From: a bacterium
GTDB lineage: Bacteria > Chloroflexota > Chloroflexia > Chloroflexales > Kallotenuaceae
Direction: 5' to 3'
NCBI GenBank assembly: GCA_016781525.1
Contig: JADDQE010000055.1
Span: 1-36,347 of the forward strand
DNA length: 36,347 nucleotides
Part shown: positions 10,118 to 18,592 of the stretch, piece by piece
Layout: every line of letters starts with the position of its first letter
How positions within the stretch are numbered: the stretch's first letter is position 1
The notes under the pieces: model-generated
Database searches by the model: none
Seen by the model: only the letters and a program-made list of their open reading frames with translations
What the model was told of the DNA's origin: nothing
Translations under genes and position numbers: made by a program

Positions 10118-11479
10118 CTAGCCCTCCTTCGGGGTATAGATACGAAAGTTGCCGCTGACATGCAGCAGCGCTAGGGTATAGAGCAGCCCGTCATAGTAGC
10201 GCCATTTGCCGGTCGGCGGCTGCAGTTCCCAGAGCGCGTCGACAAACTTCGCGGCTCGCTCTTGGTTGGTCGCGGCCAGACTCGCTACCGCGTTCATTGC
10301 GATCAGCCCCGGCGAGCGATCCTGTGACAGCGGCTTGCCGTCGAGCGTGTACTGGTTGACATAGCCAGGCTGGCTGGTGAAGAATGCTTGGAGCCGATCA
10401 CAAAGCGCACGCTCGCGCTCGTCAGTGCCGAACCATGCGTAGTCTACCGCCACATTGCCGATGGTGCGGAAGGCGTCAAAACGGAAAGCGTCATGGCCGT
10501 TCTCTGCCCTAGGCGTGCCGTCAAAGTTTGCATAATCAGGGGCGAGACCAGTTTGGGGGTGGCTGGCCTTTTGGAAAAAATCACGACTAGTTTGGGCCGC
10601 TGACAGCCAAAATTGCCGATCTTCCTGCTGCTTGTCCTGATATCCTGCCGCCCACCGGTGCCACAGCTCGTAAAAGGCTGGCAGGTGGTACGACGGGTCC
10701 GTGTAGGTTGCGGCCATCCCGTACGGCACAAACACGACCTGCTTGTGCTCACGATTGAACATGTTCGTCACGGCACTGCTGCTGGCGAGCATATCCGTCT
10801 TGTGCAGCATCGTGTTCAGGACGCCGTCGGCCTCCGCGCGGTATTGGTAGATACCCGCGCCATCGCCCCAGCGACCTGCGGCAAAAAAGAGCGCAGTCGT
10901 GAACCATTCTTCGCCGTCAGAGGCCGGATTATTATCAAGCTTGGTGCCATCCTCGCGGTTGTGCCACGAAAAGTAACCCTGCCAAGGACCCTCCTTGTGC
11001 TGCATGTTGGTCTTCGCCCAGTTCCAGAGCGCGTTGAACTCGGCCTGCTTACCAAGCTGGACTGCAATCATCATGCCGTAGGACATGCCCTCGGAACGGA
11101 TGTCGTTGTTGCCGATATCTTTGACATAGGCCATCGGCCCGTGCTCGTTCTCTCCCGCCGCGTAGTAGACGCGGCGCGTGTCGTCGGTCGATGCGAAGAG
11201 GCTTTGCCAGGCGGCGTCGATCTTGGCGGCAATCTCCTGCTCGCCCTTGCCGATCTCCGCGAACAGGTTGCGATAGATGCCGCTCCCGAACGCCGGTTCT
11301 ATCGTCGCCCCAGCGGGACTTGCGAGTGCTGCTGTTCCGCTGCCTGCAGGTTCAGTCCGGGTGAGGGACGCTTCGGCTGTCACCCCCACCTCCGGCGCGC
11401 CCCCGCAGGCGCTGAGTAGTGCGGCGCAAACAGCTCCGCTTGCGTTTAGCTTAAGAAACTGACGACGAGTATAGTCCAT
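10118..11479 (-). CDS. GH8 exo-oligoxylanase-like lipoprotein (Tat type)
   Basis: Glycoside hydrolase family 8, most like reducing-end xylose-releasing exo-oligoxylanases (Rex). Residues 126-139 ([14 protein letters not shown]) hold the general acid Glu130; [15 protein letters not shown] follows at 186-200, and Asp335 in [10 protein letters not shown] is the likely catalytic base. The N-terminus combines a twin-arginine motif (RRQFLK, residues 5-10) with a lipobox (LLSAC, Cys25). It should therefore fold in the cytoplasm, cross by the Tat system and be anchored as a lipoprotein, followed by a Ser/Thr/Ala-rich linker to about residue 58. It is the only clearly exported enzyme of this operon. 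The Rex subtype is likely from context; other GH8 activities (endoxylanase, endoglucanase) remain possible. Confidence 0.9.
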   Translation of the reverse strand: MDYTRRQFLKLNASGAVCAALLSACGGAPEVGVTAEASLTRTEPAGSGTAALASPAGATIEPAFGSGIYRNLFAEIGKGEQEIAAKIDAAWQSLFASTDDTRRVYYAAGENEHGPMAYVKDIGNNDIRSEGMSYGMMIAVQLGKQAEFNALWNWAKTNMQHKEGPWQGYFSWHNREDGTKLDNNPASDGEEWFTTALFFAAGRWGDGAGIYQYRAEADGVLNTMLHKTDMLASSSAVTNMFNREHKQVVFVPYGMAATYTDPSYHLPAFYELWHRWAAGYQDKQQEDRQFWLSAAQTSRDFFQKASHPQTGLAPDYANFDGTPRAENGHDAFRFDAFRTIGNVAVDYAWFGTDERERALCDRLQAFFTSQPGYVNQYTLDGKPLSQDRSPGLIAMNAVASLAATNQERAAKFVDALWELQPPTGKWRYYDGLLYTLALLHVSGNFRIYTPKEG

Positions 11480-11498
11480 GATAGTTCCGCGGCCAGTC

Positions 11499-13916
11499 TT
11501 ATCTGGCCCTTTTCAGAAGATCGTTCACCGCGTTGACAAGGAACAGGTAGCTGGCGCCGACATTGACAACGTATTCGTTCTCGCCCCAGAAAAAGGGCCA
11601 GTCCTCTTTGTTTTCGGGGAAGTCGGGCTTGATGATCAGGACACCCGGAACGATGCCGCCGGCGATGAACGAGAAATCGGCGCGATTGTTCCCATAGGCG
11701 ACTTCCTTTGACACCGCCCCCACCCCCGAGACGAACGAGATCGCCGAGCCGGGATGGCAGCCGTAGATGTAGTTCAACGCTGCAAAGATCGACTCGGCGC
11801 CAATGAGCTGCGGGAAGGCTCGATGCAGCAGGTAATTCGTGATGGCAAAGCGAATAATCCGCCCGTTTCCGGCCCAGCCTCCGGTGGAAATCGGCACCCC
11901 GAACGGATTGGCCCTGGCGATCTCGGCAATCTCCTGGCTATAAGCGGCGACACGATCTTCGAACCTGCCTGCGTAGGAAGCGTCCATATAGGGTATGGCG
12001 CGGACGGCGACTTCGGCGTGCTTAGCAAAGTTGCGCTCGATCGCCGGCCACAGCTCGTCAATTCGCTGCGCATATCGGGCATCGCCGGTGCAAATCAACA
12101 GCTCCACCGCGGCGCGAAGCTCCTCTTCCTCAAGCGAGCCGCCGGTCGTATTGCCGTGAGCGAAAATATCAGGCGCGTGCGTATGTTCTTCATCCCATAC
12201 GCGCACGGCGGTGGCGAAGCACTCATCAGCCAGCTCGTCCCGGTACCCGCGCAGCGCACGACTGGCAGCTGCCAACCCGGCAATCGAGCCATAATTCAGG
12301 GGCGTGGACTTACTTGTGAAGGCCCAGCGATCGTCGAACGTCCCGCTGCTGAAGCCATCGGTTTCGCCCACCTTCATCCGCGGATTATAAACACGGTTGT
12401 CGGTCTTGGTCGACGCGTCGCCGAGATGGGCGTACTGGGTCAGATCCGGTTCAACGATACCCGGAATGGCATGACCGACAGCCCGGTGCTGTGCGATGAG
12501 CGCCAGCGTGCCGTGCTCGATTTGCTGGAGCAGATCGGGGATACCATCGGGCGCGTGGAGCGCCACGAAGCGGCGCTCCTGGTCAACCGTGGTCTCATCG
12601 CGCTCAATCCGGAAGGTTTCCCACGTCTGTACGAGGTCGAGCAGCGTAGCGTACTGGGTTTGCGTGCGAATATCAAAGTCGCCGGCGTCGAACCAGCCGC
12701 CAATATTTAATCCCGGGATATGTTCTCCAGGCTGGTAGGGCGTGTCGGTTGTGGGACCCTGGGCATACAGATCAAAGTGTTCGTGATTGACCGGCGCCTG
12801 AAGCGCATCGTCAAGATGGGACGCGCCGTGCCAAACACGGTACGCCTCCCGAACGAACATGTGGTCCATCTGAACCGGGAAGAAGACGTCGAGAGTTGGA
12901 TGCCAGGTCGTTTCATAGACATCGGGTGCGATCTGAAAGGTATGGGTCCGAGTGTCGCCGTACTCGACGGCGTACAATCCGGGCTCGCGTACGGAGCTAA
13001 AATCGAAGGTCGCGTAGGTGTAACGGAGATAGTTTCCCCAGGGTCGCGCCTTATCTTGATAGTGCTCGACGAACGTGCCGTCATCCGTGAGCTTCAGCAA
13101 TCGCGCGGTCGGGTGCAATGAATCATGCCGGTCGAGCTCGACAACCGCGACTTTCTGCTGGTCTGGGTGGTACCCGACCTGCGAATGAGCGATGACTGGC
13201 GGCCGGGTCCATCCGGCGAGCGTACTGGCCGTAACGAACCACTCCACCACTCGGCCTGCTGTAGCGCTGGGCAGCGGGCTGCGCACCACAAACCAGCCAT
13301 TTTGTGCCACGTTGCGGCCGTCGAAGAGTTGTAGCTCCCCGTGATGTGCCGTGATTGACACGCGCCGGGCAGGGTCATCGGGAGCCAGCACGAACATGCG
13401 CCCGGTCACAATCGGCTTTGGCTCGACCGTCCCATCGCCGAGTACGGTTGTGGGGCCCGTCGGATAGCGTGGGAAGAGACCACTTCGCCCATCGACGAGG
13501 TACGCTTTGCCAAAGTAGGCCGACGGAAGGAACTCTAGGTTGAAGCCGGCCCGACCCTCAAGCTCACGTGGAAGCGGTTGCTCCAGATCGACGCTGAGGA
13601 GGACGCCGTCACCCTGCACTTCTACCTTGACCGTGTACCGAACATCGTGACCGGGATACGCTAAGTGCGTTTCAACGCTGCCGCTCTCTGGGTCGACGTG
13701 ACGATCTTGAAGTAGGGGCGTGGCGTCCCACTGTGCTGGCGTGGGATGCAGCCGAACATCGCCATTGGTTGCGGTTCGCACGTCGTGATGAATCAGCTCA
13801 ATCCCACTAATCTTCGCATCGCTGAACAAGCCGTCGTACCAGTTGCTGAATGCCAGCACGTTCAAGCCGCGCGTTGCGAAGTAGCCATGGTCGTTCAGCT
13901 CAAGTAAATTGGTCAT
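11499..13916 (-). CDS. GH9 glycosidase with CelD_N domain and an extra N-terminal beta domain
   Basis: 805-residue family 9 glycoside hydrolase. The C-terminal (alpha/alpha)6 barrel carries the catalytic-base motif [10 protein letters not shown] (Asp410 and Asp413) and the acid Glu781 in GENEYVVN. A CelD_N immunoglobulin-like domain lies at about 240-340 (starting [15 protein letters not shown]). Before it is a further beta-rich region of about 235 residues that I cannot assign. There is no signal peptide, which is unusual for a GH9 and implies cytoplasmic cleavage of imported oligosaccharides. The ATG at 13916 has AGGAG 6 bases upstream, better than the ATG at 13934. It is the first intact gene of the operon, 19 bases before GH8. 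Beta-glucan, xyloglucan or chito-oligosaccharide substrates are all possible. Confidence 0.9.
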   Translation of the reverse strand: MTNLLELNDHGYFATRGLNVLAFSNWYDGLFSDAKISGIELIHHDVRTATNGDVRLHPTPAQWDATPLLQDRHVDPESGSVETHLAYPGHDVRYTVKVEVQGDGVLLSVDLEQPLPRELEGRAGFNLEFLPSAYFGKAYLVDGRSGLFPRYPTGPTTVLGDGTVEPKPIVTGRMFVLAPDDPARRVSITAHHGELQLFDGRNVAQNGWFVVRSPLPSATAGRVVEWFVTASTLAGWTRPPVIAHSQVGYHPDQQKVAVVELDRHDSLHPTARLLKLTDDGTFVEHYQDKARPWGNYLRYTYATFDFSSVREPGLYAVEYGDTRTHTFQIAPDVYETTWHPTLDVFFPVQMDHMFVREAYRVWHGASHLDDALQAPVNHEHFDLYAQGPTTDTPYQPGEHIPGLNIGGWFDAGDFDIRTQTQYATLLDLVQTWETFRIERDETTVDQERRFVALHAPDGIPDLLQQIEHGTLALIAQHRAVGHAIPGIVEPDLTQYAHLGDASTKTDNRVYNPRMKVGETDGFSSGTFDDRWAFTSKSTPLNYGSIAGLAAASRALRGYRDELADECFATAVRVWDEEHTHAPDIFAHGNTTGGSLEEEELRAAVELLICTGDARYAQRIDELWPAIERNFAKHAEVAVRAIPYMDASYAGRFEDRVAAYSQEIAEIARANPFGVPISTGGWAGNGRIIRFAITNYLLHRAFPQLIGAESIFAALNYIYGCHPGSAISFVSGVGAVSKEVAYGNNRADFSFIAGGIVPGVLIIKPDFPENKEDWPFFWGENEYVVNVGASYLFLVNAVNDLLKRAR

Positions 13917-14390
13917 GGATGCTCCTGAACACATGGGGCCGGGCTCCCCGGATGGGCTTGAGGCTTAAGCCTCCTTGCCATCGTTCGCGGATGCTCCGGC
14001 ACATTGAGAAGGGGGCCAGTTCGACGCCGTGCCACGGGTACCAAGGACAAACGTAGTAGGTATATCGGGTTTCGGATTTACCCCTTGATCGCTCCTGTAG
14101 TCAAGCCTGCAATGATTTGGCGCTCCGCGAGCAGGTAAAAAGCGATCGTCGGCGCGAGCTCCGCAAACCTCCATTAGAGCGCATACGTTGCTCCTTTCGC
14201 AACCACCGTGAACGCTGTGGACGTGGTAGCCGATACCTGCCTGTCGGATGAGAGAGGTGAGCGATGATGTACGGGCGCTGGTCCGACGATGACGTAGTCA
14301 TCAGTGTCTGCATCGGGGGTGGAGTTGCCTCCAGACGCGGTACGATCCCAACACAGCTTTGGAACTGACTCTGAAAACGTTACCGGTAAC
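13917..14390 (-). other. Long leader of the xyl/GH operon
   Basis: About 475 bases separate the predicted transcription start from the GH9 start codon. The stretch contains the permease remnant at 14078-14173 and a 14-bp perfect palindrome GAGGCTTAAGCCTC (13960-13973) with a GC-rich imperfect hairpin next to it (about 13935-13949). No intact gene is visible. I read it as a deletion scar rather than an evolved leader. Confidence 0.5.
14078..14173 (-). pseudogene. C-terminal remnant of a carbohydrate ABC transporter permease (CUT1/MalG type)
   Basis: One minus-strand frame reads FAELAPTIAFYLLAERQ followed by IIAGLTTGAIKG and then TAA. The ending (R/Q-x-IxxGLTxGAxKG-stop, preceded by a last hydrophobic helix) is the standard C-terminus of MalG-type permeases in CUT1 sugar ABC transporters. 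Just upstream in this frame is a TAA codon, and no start codon serves it, so only the last ~31 codons survive. It lies between the LacI-controlled promoter (14397-14425) and the GH9 gene, where a transport operon would be expected. The rest of the transporter is absent from this window. A sequencing error cannot explain the loss of a whole ~280-residue protein. Confidence 0.75.
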
Positions 14391-14398
14391 GTTTTCAG
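14371..14398. promoter_or_regulatory. Perfect 28-bp palindromic operator (LacI family)
   Basis: CTGAAAACGTTACC (14371-14384) is followed directly by its exact reverse complement (14385-14398). The AT-rich arms and CG-containing core are typical of LacI-family sites. The site overlaps the last two bases of the -10 and covers the predicted transcription start of the GH9 operon, so a bound protein would block initiation. The likely ligand is the LacI protein encoded at 14532-15566, whose own promoter carries a degenerate version at the same spacing. Confidence 0.88.
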
Positions 14399-14425
14399 TT
14401 TAAAGAAAAAGTCAAAAGTTGTCAA
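14397..14425 (-). promoter_or_regulatory. Sigma-70-type promoter of the GH9-GH8-GH3-xylA-xylB operon
   Basis: Minus strand: a perfect -35 TTGACA (14420-14425), a 17-base spacer and -10 TAAACT (14397-14402). Transcription should start near 14390, inside the palindromic operator. Confidence 0.8.
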
Positions 14426-14531
14426 GAGTGAGAGTGGCTGGATGTGAGCGCGAAGAACTGACGTGCAATCTCCGTTTATTCTGCTCAGTTGAACCGCCGC
14501 GATGTGAAGCCTAACCGTCAACCTCAGTGTT

Positions 14532-15566
14532 TCACGTTGTGGAAGGGGATCGATAATGTGTGGGAGGCAGTTGGCACGAGCCGCGCACAATCAGACGAGT
14601 ACTGACTTTAACCAGCTGCGGCTCCAGCGTTTCACCTCGCAGCACGCGGAGCATCAAATCCATCGCAATGTGGCCCATCTCCCGAATTGATTGGTCCACG
14701 GTCGTCAAGCCGGGCACAGCCTGAGCCGTTTCGGGCAGGTTGTCGAAGCCAACCACCGACAGGTCCTGCGGGACGTGCAGGCCCATCCTCTGGGCAACAT
14801 CCAACACCCCCATTGCCGAGCGATCATTGGCCGCGAAAATTGCCGTCGGCGGCGCGGGCAAGCTGAGCAGCTGATGTGCGGCGACCAAGCCGCGCTCGTA
14901 GCTGTAGTCGCCGGCTACTATCAGTGCTGAATCGAATGCGATGCCCGCGGCCGCCAGCCCATCTTTATATCCTTGGAAGCGCCGGATCGCGCTCAGTGTA
15001 TCAGCTCGACCACCGATGAAGCCGATTCGCCGATGCCCCAGCCCAATAAGATATTCCATGACGGCCAGTGCACCAACTCGATTGCGCGCCACGACCGATG
15101 GAACATCCGCCCCGTCGCCTTGGGGGTCGATCACTACAACCTTGGCCCCTTCCGGAAAGCGCGGCGCCGAAGGTGTCACGACGATACAGCCGGCGGTCAA
15201 ACCATTGCTCAAAAGCGCCACATGTTCCTGTTCCCATGTAGCGCCGGTGGGCCGTCCGGGGGTATAAATCATCAAGTCGTAGCCCGAATTGCGGATGGCT
15301 TCGCCAACACCCTTAATGATCTCCTGGTGATACACCTCGACAACTTCTGGTACCAGCAGTCCGATCACATTCGCCGTGTGGCTGCGCATGCTCTTGGCAG
15401 CCAAGCTTGCGGTGTAGTTGAGCTCTTGCATTACGCGTCGCACCTTCGCATAGGTTGCTGGCGCGACGTCGTCCTTGTTGTTCAGAACCCGAGAAGCAGT
15501 TGTCACCGAAACACCCGCGGCGCGCGCCACATCCTGAATCCTTACCGTCGGGTGTTTCGTGCGCAT
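14532..15566 (-). CDS. LacI-family transcriptional regulator (probable xyl operon repressor)
   Basis: 344-residue LacI/GalR regulator. The N-terminal helix-turn-helix reads [22 protein letters not shown], with hinge region [14 protein letters not shown]. The periplasmic-binding-protein-like core holds [32 protein letters not shown] and [11 protein letters not shown]. The ATG at 15566 is preceded by GAGGAG 7 bases away; the frame extends upstream, but that part crosses the promoter. The gene lies directly upstream of, and codirectional with, the GH9/xyl operon. Its own promoter carries an operator-like site, suggesting autorepression. The inducer is probably a xylo- or cello-oligosaccharide, which is inferred from context only. 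Confidence 0.93.
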   Translation of the reverse strand: MRTKHPTVRIQDVARAAGVSVTTASRVLNNKDDVAPATYAKVRRVMQELNYTASLAAKSMRSHTANVIGLLVPEVVEVYHQEIIKGVGEAIRNSGYDLMIYTPGRPTGATWEQEHVALLSNGLTAGCIVVTPSAPRFPEGAKVVVIDPQGDGADVPSVVARNRVGALAVMEYLIGLGHRRIGFIGGRADTLSAIRRFQGYKDGLAAAGIAFDSALIVAGDYSYERGLVAAHQLLSLPAPPTAIFAANDRSAMGVLDVAQRMGLHVPQDLSVVGFDNLPETAQAVPGLTTVDQSIREMGHIAMDLMLRVLRGETLEPQLVKVSTRLIVRGSCQLPPTHYRSPSTT

Positions 15567-15592
15567 ATCTCGCTCCTCGGTAACACACTTCT

Positions 15593-15620
15593 CCGGAAAC
15601 GATACCGGAAATGAATTCAA
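15593..15620. promoter_or_regulatory. Degenerate copy of the 28-bp operator at the LacI gene's own promoter
   Basis: On the minus strand the halves TTGAATTCATTTCC and GGTATCGTTTCCGG match the perfect palindrome at 9/14 and 11/14 positions. The centre is 12.5 bases from the last base of the -10, exactly as in the xyl operon promoter. This points to autoregulation. Confidence 0.6.
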
Positions 15621-15646
15621 GATAGCAAAAGGCGCTGGTTTGTCAA
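15619..15646 (-). promoter_or_regulatory. Promoter of the first LacI gene
   Basis: Minus strand TTGACA (15641-15646), a 16-base spacer and TATCTT (15619-15624), about 53 bases upstream of the start codon. Confidence 0.65.
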
Positions 15647-15702
15647 GCTTCAAGATAAAGGTGTGGAGCTGTAGCAGACGCCGTAATCGGGGAGAATCTC
15701 GC

Positions 15703-16719
15703 CTACTCGCCTTGCCGTAACCGCATCGCCGACTTGCGGATCGTAAGCTCTGCGGGAAAGCGTGGCAGTAGCGGCTCTTGGTTGTCGATCAAATGGAGCA
15801 GACCTGTCGCAGCGGCCTTGCCCATCTCATGCGAAGGATGGTGCACGGTGGTTAGTGGTGGTAGCGTGTAGGCCGAAAGAAACTGGTCGTCGAAGCCAAC
15901 CACGGAGACGTCGCTGGGAATACGGTAGCCGTGGTTGAACAGCCCCAGCATCACTCCGTAGGCCGACTGGTCATTCGCCGCAAAGATTGCCGTAAAGCGC
16001 TCACCACGTGCGATGAGCTCCTCGACTGCGGCTAGCCCGGAGCGCTCGGTAAATTGCGCATCGACGATCAGGCGCTCGTTAATCGGCATGCCAGCTTCGG
16101 CCAACGCCTGGCAATAGCCGGCGTGACGATCGGCTGCATCGGGATGGCCAGGTGTTCCCCTGATGTGCGCGATACGCGTATGGCCGAGGCCAATCAGATA
16201 GCGCGTCGCTCGATATGCACCACCATGGTTATCGACGTATAAGCACTGCCCTTCGAGACCTTCCACCCGTCGAGTGACGGCGACCATTGGAACTTGCCTC
16301 GCGACCGCACGCAATATCTCGTCGGGAATGTGACTGCCTACCACGATCACGCCGTCAGCACGACGCTCTAAAAGTAATTGGAGCGAGCGTACCTCTTCTT
16401 GATTATCCGTGCGCCAATGCGTGGTGGTGAGCATTGGCCGGTACCCTTCACGATCGAGCCCCTGCTCAATCCCCGAGACAATCTGCGCAAAGAACGGGCT
16501 GTTGATATCCTGCACCAGAACGCCAACCGTCATCGAACGGCCGCGTGCCAACCCGCGCGCCACGGCGTTTGGCCGGTACTGCAGTCGCTCCACCGCCGCC
16601 AGAACAAGCGCGCGCTTATCGCCAGCAACGGGCTTCGTGCTGTTGAGCACACGCGAGACGGTGCTGGGCGATACGCCAGCCTGGCGGGCAATATCCTTAA
16701 TCGTGATGCTCTTATCCAT
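15703..16719 (-). CDS. LacI-family transcriptional regulator (probable GH5/GH10 repressor)
   Basis: 338-residue LacI/GalR regulator. The N-terminal HTH reads ITIKDIARQAGVSPSTVSRVLN, and the hinge PNAVARGLARGRS has the classic form. The sugar-binding core shows VGVLVQDINSPFFAQIVSGI, GHTRIAHIRGTPGH, AIFAANDQSAYGVM and VSVVGFDDQFLSAY. The ATG at 16719 gives the usual LacI N-terminus; its ribosome site is weak, hinting at low expression. It is divergent from the GH5 gene, whose promoter holds a GCAAACGGTTTCC site, so it is the natural candidate to bind that motif. It runs toward the first LacI gene with a 136-base gap. Confidence 0.93.
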   Translation of the reverse strand: MDKSITIKDIARQAGVSPSTVSRVLNSTKPVAGDKRALVLAAVERLQYRPNAVARGLARGRSMTVGVLVQDINSPFFAQIVSGIEQGLDREGYRPMLTTTHWRTDNQEEVRSLQLLLERRADGVIVVGSHIPDEILRAVARQVPMVAVTRRVEGLEGQCLYVDNHGGAYRATRYLIGLGHTRIAHIRGTPGHPDAADRHAGYCQALAEAGMPINERLIVDAQFTERSGLAAVEELIARGERFTAIFAANDQSAYGVMLGLFNHGYRIPSDVSVVGFDDQFLSAYTLPPLTTVHHPSHEMGKAAATGLLHLIDNQEPLLPRFPAELTIRKSAMRLRQGE

Positions 16720-16790
16720 AGCTTCACTGCTCGGGTTGACGGCAGGCGGCCCCACACGAACGTACTAACAGCCCAGCCCCCTGCTTTCGT

Positions 16791-16819
16791 TTGACAACGG
16801 CGTAAGCCCAACCTATACT
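16791..16819 (+). promoter_or_regulatory. Promoter of the GH5 gene
   Basis: TTGACA (16791-16796), a 17-base spacer and TATACT (16814-16819, 5/6). The start is expected near 16826, giving a leader of about 290 bases. I see no open frame in that leader that looks real; the whole gap 16720-17116 otherwise holds only the operator. Confidence 0.82.
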
Positions 16820-16826
16820 CGCGCTT

Positions 16827-16839
16827 GCAAACGGTTTCC
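16827..16839 (+). promoter_or_regulatory. LacI-type operator GCAAACGGTTTCC at the GH5 promoter
   Basis: Imperfect palindrome AAAC-G-GTTT in a 13-base element that begins 7 bases after the -10 and so covers +1 to about +13. Two further copies (19784-19796 and 19916-19928) differ only at the eighth base. Confidence 0.75.
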
Positions 16840-17116
16840 TGACGACCTTGCGCGGGGAAGTCCGTCTATTGTGCCATAAGCGCGTCCGCTGAGCAACACT
16901 GGCTTGCTTGCGCACGCAGGCGTGGGAAACACGAGGTTCCCACGGGTGCTACGGTTAACACGGGCACGGGTATGAGGTGCCGATGACGGTTCTGAGCGAC
17001 GGAGGCCATTATCCAGCGAGAGCGGTAGGCATGGCGTGGGCCCCGGACCAAGCCGGCCAGAAACGGTCGTTGTTGCAGTGGACAGAGCGTCCATGGGGAA
17101 AAGGAGAACTGTGCTA

Positions 17117-18505
17117 ATGACAAAAGGTAACGAATTTCTCACGATCCAAGGCAAGCAGATCGTCAATCAGGCGGGTGACCCGGTAGTGCTGCGTGGCTTC
17201 GGCTTGGGCGGCTGGATGAACATGGAGAACTTCATCACCGGCTACCCAGGCAACGAAGAGGCGCTGCGCGATGCGCTCCGTTCGGTGCTCGGCCCCCAAA
17301 AATACGAGTTCTTCTTCGACCGCTTTCTCGAGTGCTTTTTCACGGCCGACGACGCTAAGTTTATCCAATCACTCGGTCTGAACTTGCTGCGGCTACCCGT
17401 CAACTATCGTCACTTTGAAGACGACATGGCGCCCTTCGAGATCAAAGAAGCTGGGTTTAAGCATCTGGACCGAGCGATTCAGCTCTGCGCCGAGCATGGC
17501 ATCTACACGATCATCGACTTGCACGCGCTGCCCGGCTACCAGAATCAGCACTGGCACTCGGACAACCCGACGCATCAAGCGCTTTTCTGGAAGCACAAGC
17601 ACTTCCAAGATCGCGCTGTAAATCTATGGGAGGTCTTTGCGAAGCGGTATCGTGACAATGGCTGGGTCGCGGGATACAACTTAATTAATGAGCCCGCCGA
17701 TCCGACCGAGCAAATGGTCATGCCGGTGTATCGCCGGCTCTACGATGCGATCCGCGCGATCGACCCCGACCATCTGATCTTCCTGGAAGGCAATCGCTAC
17801 TCGCTCGACTTCCATATGTTCGGCGAACCGTGGCCGAACGTCGTCTATACCAATCATGACTATGCGCTGCCGGGCTTCATCGACGGCGGCCCCTATCCGG
17901 GGGTTTCGCGCGGCCAATACGTAGACCGGGATGCCCTGGAGCGTACATTCCGCACCCGCAGCAAGTACATGCTCGATACCGAAACGCCAATCTGGGTCGG
18001 CGAGTTTGGGCCCGTGTACACGGGGGATCCCCAAGCAGATGCCATGCGCTATCAGCTGCTCAAGGATCAGCTGGAGATTTACAAGCGGTACAACGCCAGC
18101 TGGGCAATCTGGACCTACAAAGATATCGGCTTGCAGGGCGTGGTGTACACGGCACCGGACTCGAAATGGCTCGAACGTATCCGGCCAATCGTGGAGCAGA
18201 AGGCACGCCTGGGGGTTGATGCCTGGGGTGGCCGCGATGCCGAAATACAACATATCATCGCTCCGATCGAGCAAACCTTTCAATCGGAATTTCCGGACTA
18301 TAATCCCTTCCCCTTTGGACCGAAGCGCCACATTGCGCAGCTCGTCCGCCACATGCTCCTGACCGAGCCACTCGTCGACATATTTGCCGAGCGTTTCAGG
18401 GATGTGACGGAACAAGAAATCGATGAGCTGATGCAGTCCTTTGCCTTCAAAAACTGCGTGCAGCGTACAGAGCTAGCTCAGCTTTTGGCCAGCTACGCCC
18501 GCTGA
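17117..18505 (+). CDS. GH5-family glycosidase, cytoplasmic
   Basis: 462-residue family 5 (cellulase-fold) glycoside hydrolase. The acid/base is Glu192 in GYNLINEPAD and the nucleophile is Glu296 in PIWVGEFGPV. Other family marks are VLRGFGLGGWMNMENF near the N-terminus, NLLRLPVNY, and IIDLHALPGYQNQHW. About 90 residues after the barrel end (from RPIVEQKARL) form a helical tail of unknown role. No signal peptide is present. AAAAGGAG (17099-17106) lies 10 bases before the ATG at 17117; an in-frame GTG at 17111 is an alternative start. It is regulated by the promoter and LacI operator at 16791-16839. I do not know the GH5 subfamily, so the substrate (beta-glucan, mannan or another) is open. Confidence 0.9.
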   Translation: MTKGNEFLTIQGKQIVNQAGDPVVLRGFGLGGWMNMENFITGYPGNEEALRDALRSVLGPQKYEFFFDRFLECFFTADDAKFIQSLGLNLLRLPVNYRHFEDDMAPFEIKEAGFKHLDRAIQLCAEHGIYTIIDLHALPGYQNQHWHSDNPTHQALFWKHKHFQDRAVNLWEVFAKRYRDNGWVAGYNLINEPADPTEQMVMPVYRRLYDAIRAIDPDHLIFLEGNRYSLDFHMFGEPWPNVVYTNHDYALPGFIDGGPYPGVSRGQYVDRDALERTFRTRSKYMLDTETPIWVGEFGPVYTGDPQADAMRYQLLKDQLEIYKRYNASWAIWTYKDIGLQGVVYTAPDSKWLERIRPIVEQKARLGVDAWGGRDAEIQHIIAPIEQTFQSEFPDYNPFPFGPKRHIAQLVRHMLLTEPLVDIFAERFRDVTEQEIDELMQSFAFKNCVQRTELAQLLASYAR

Positions 18506-18527
18506 CATCGGCAAACCAGCACGGTAT

Positions 18528-18560
18528 AGCCTCCAGAGCCTCCCGGGGCTGCTGGAGGCT
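18528..18560 (+). terminator. Terminator-like hairpin between the convergent GH5 and GH10 genes
   Basis: AGCCTCCAG (18528-18536) pairs with CTGGAGGCT (18552-18560), with an inner AGCC/GGCT stem. It is followed by CTTGTTG, a weak T-run in the GH5 direction. It lies 22 bases after the GH5 stop. Confidence 0.65.
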
Positions 18561-18592
18561 CTTGTTGAGTCGCCGGATCTGGGGTACCTTGC

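Noticed and set aside
14174-14590. 138-codon minus-strand frame across the xyl promoter and the end of the first LacI gene
   Set aside because: It spans the promoter and operator, overlaps the LacI 3' end and lacks recognisable features.
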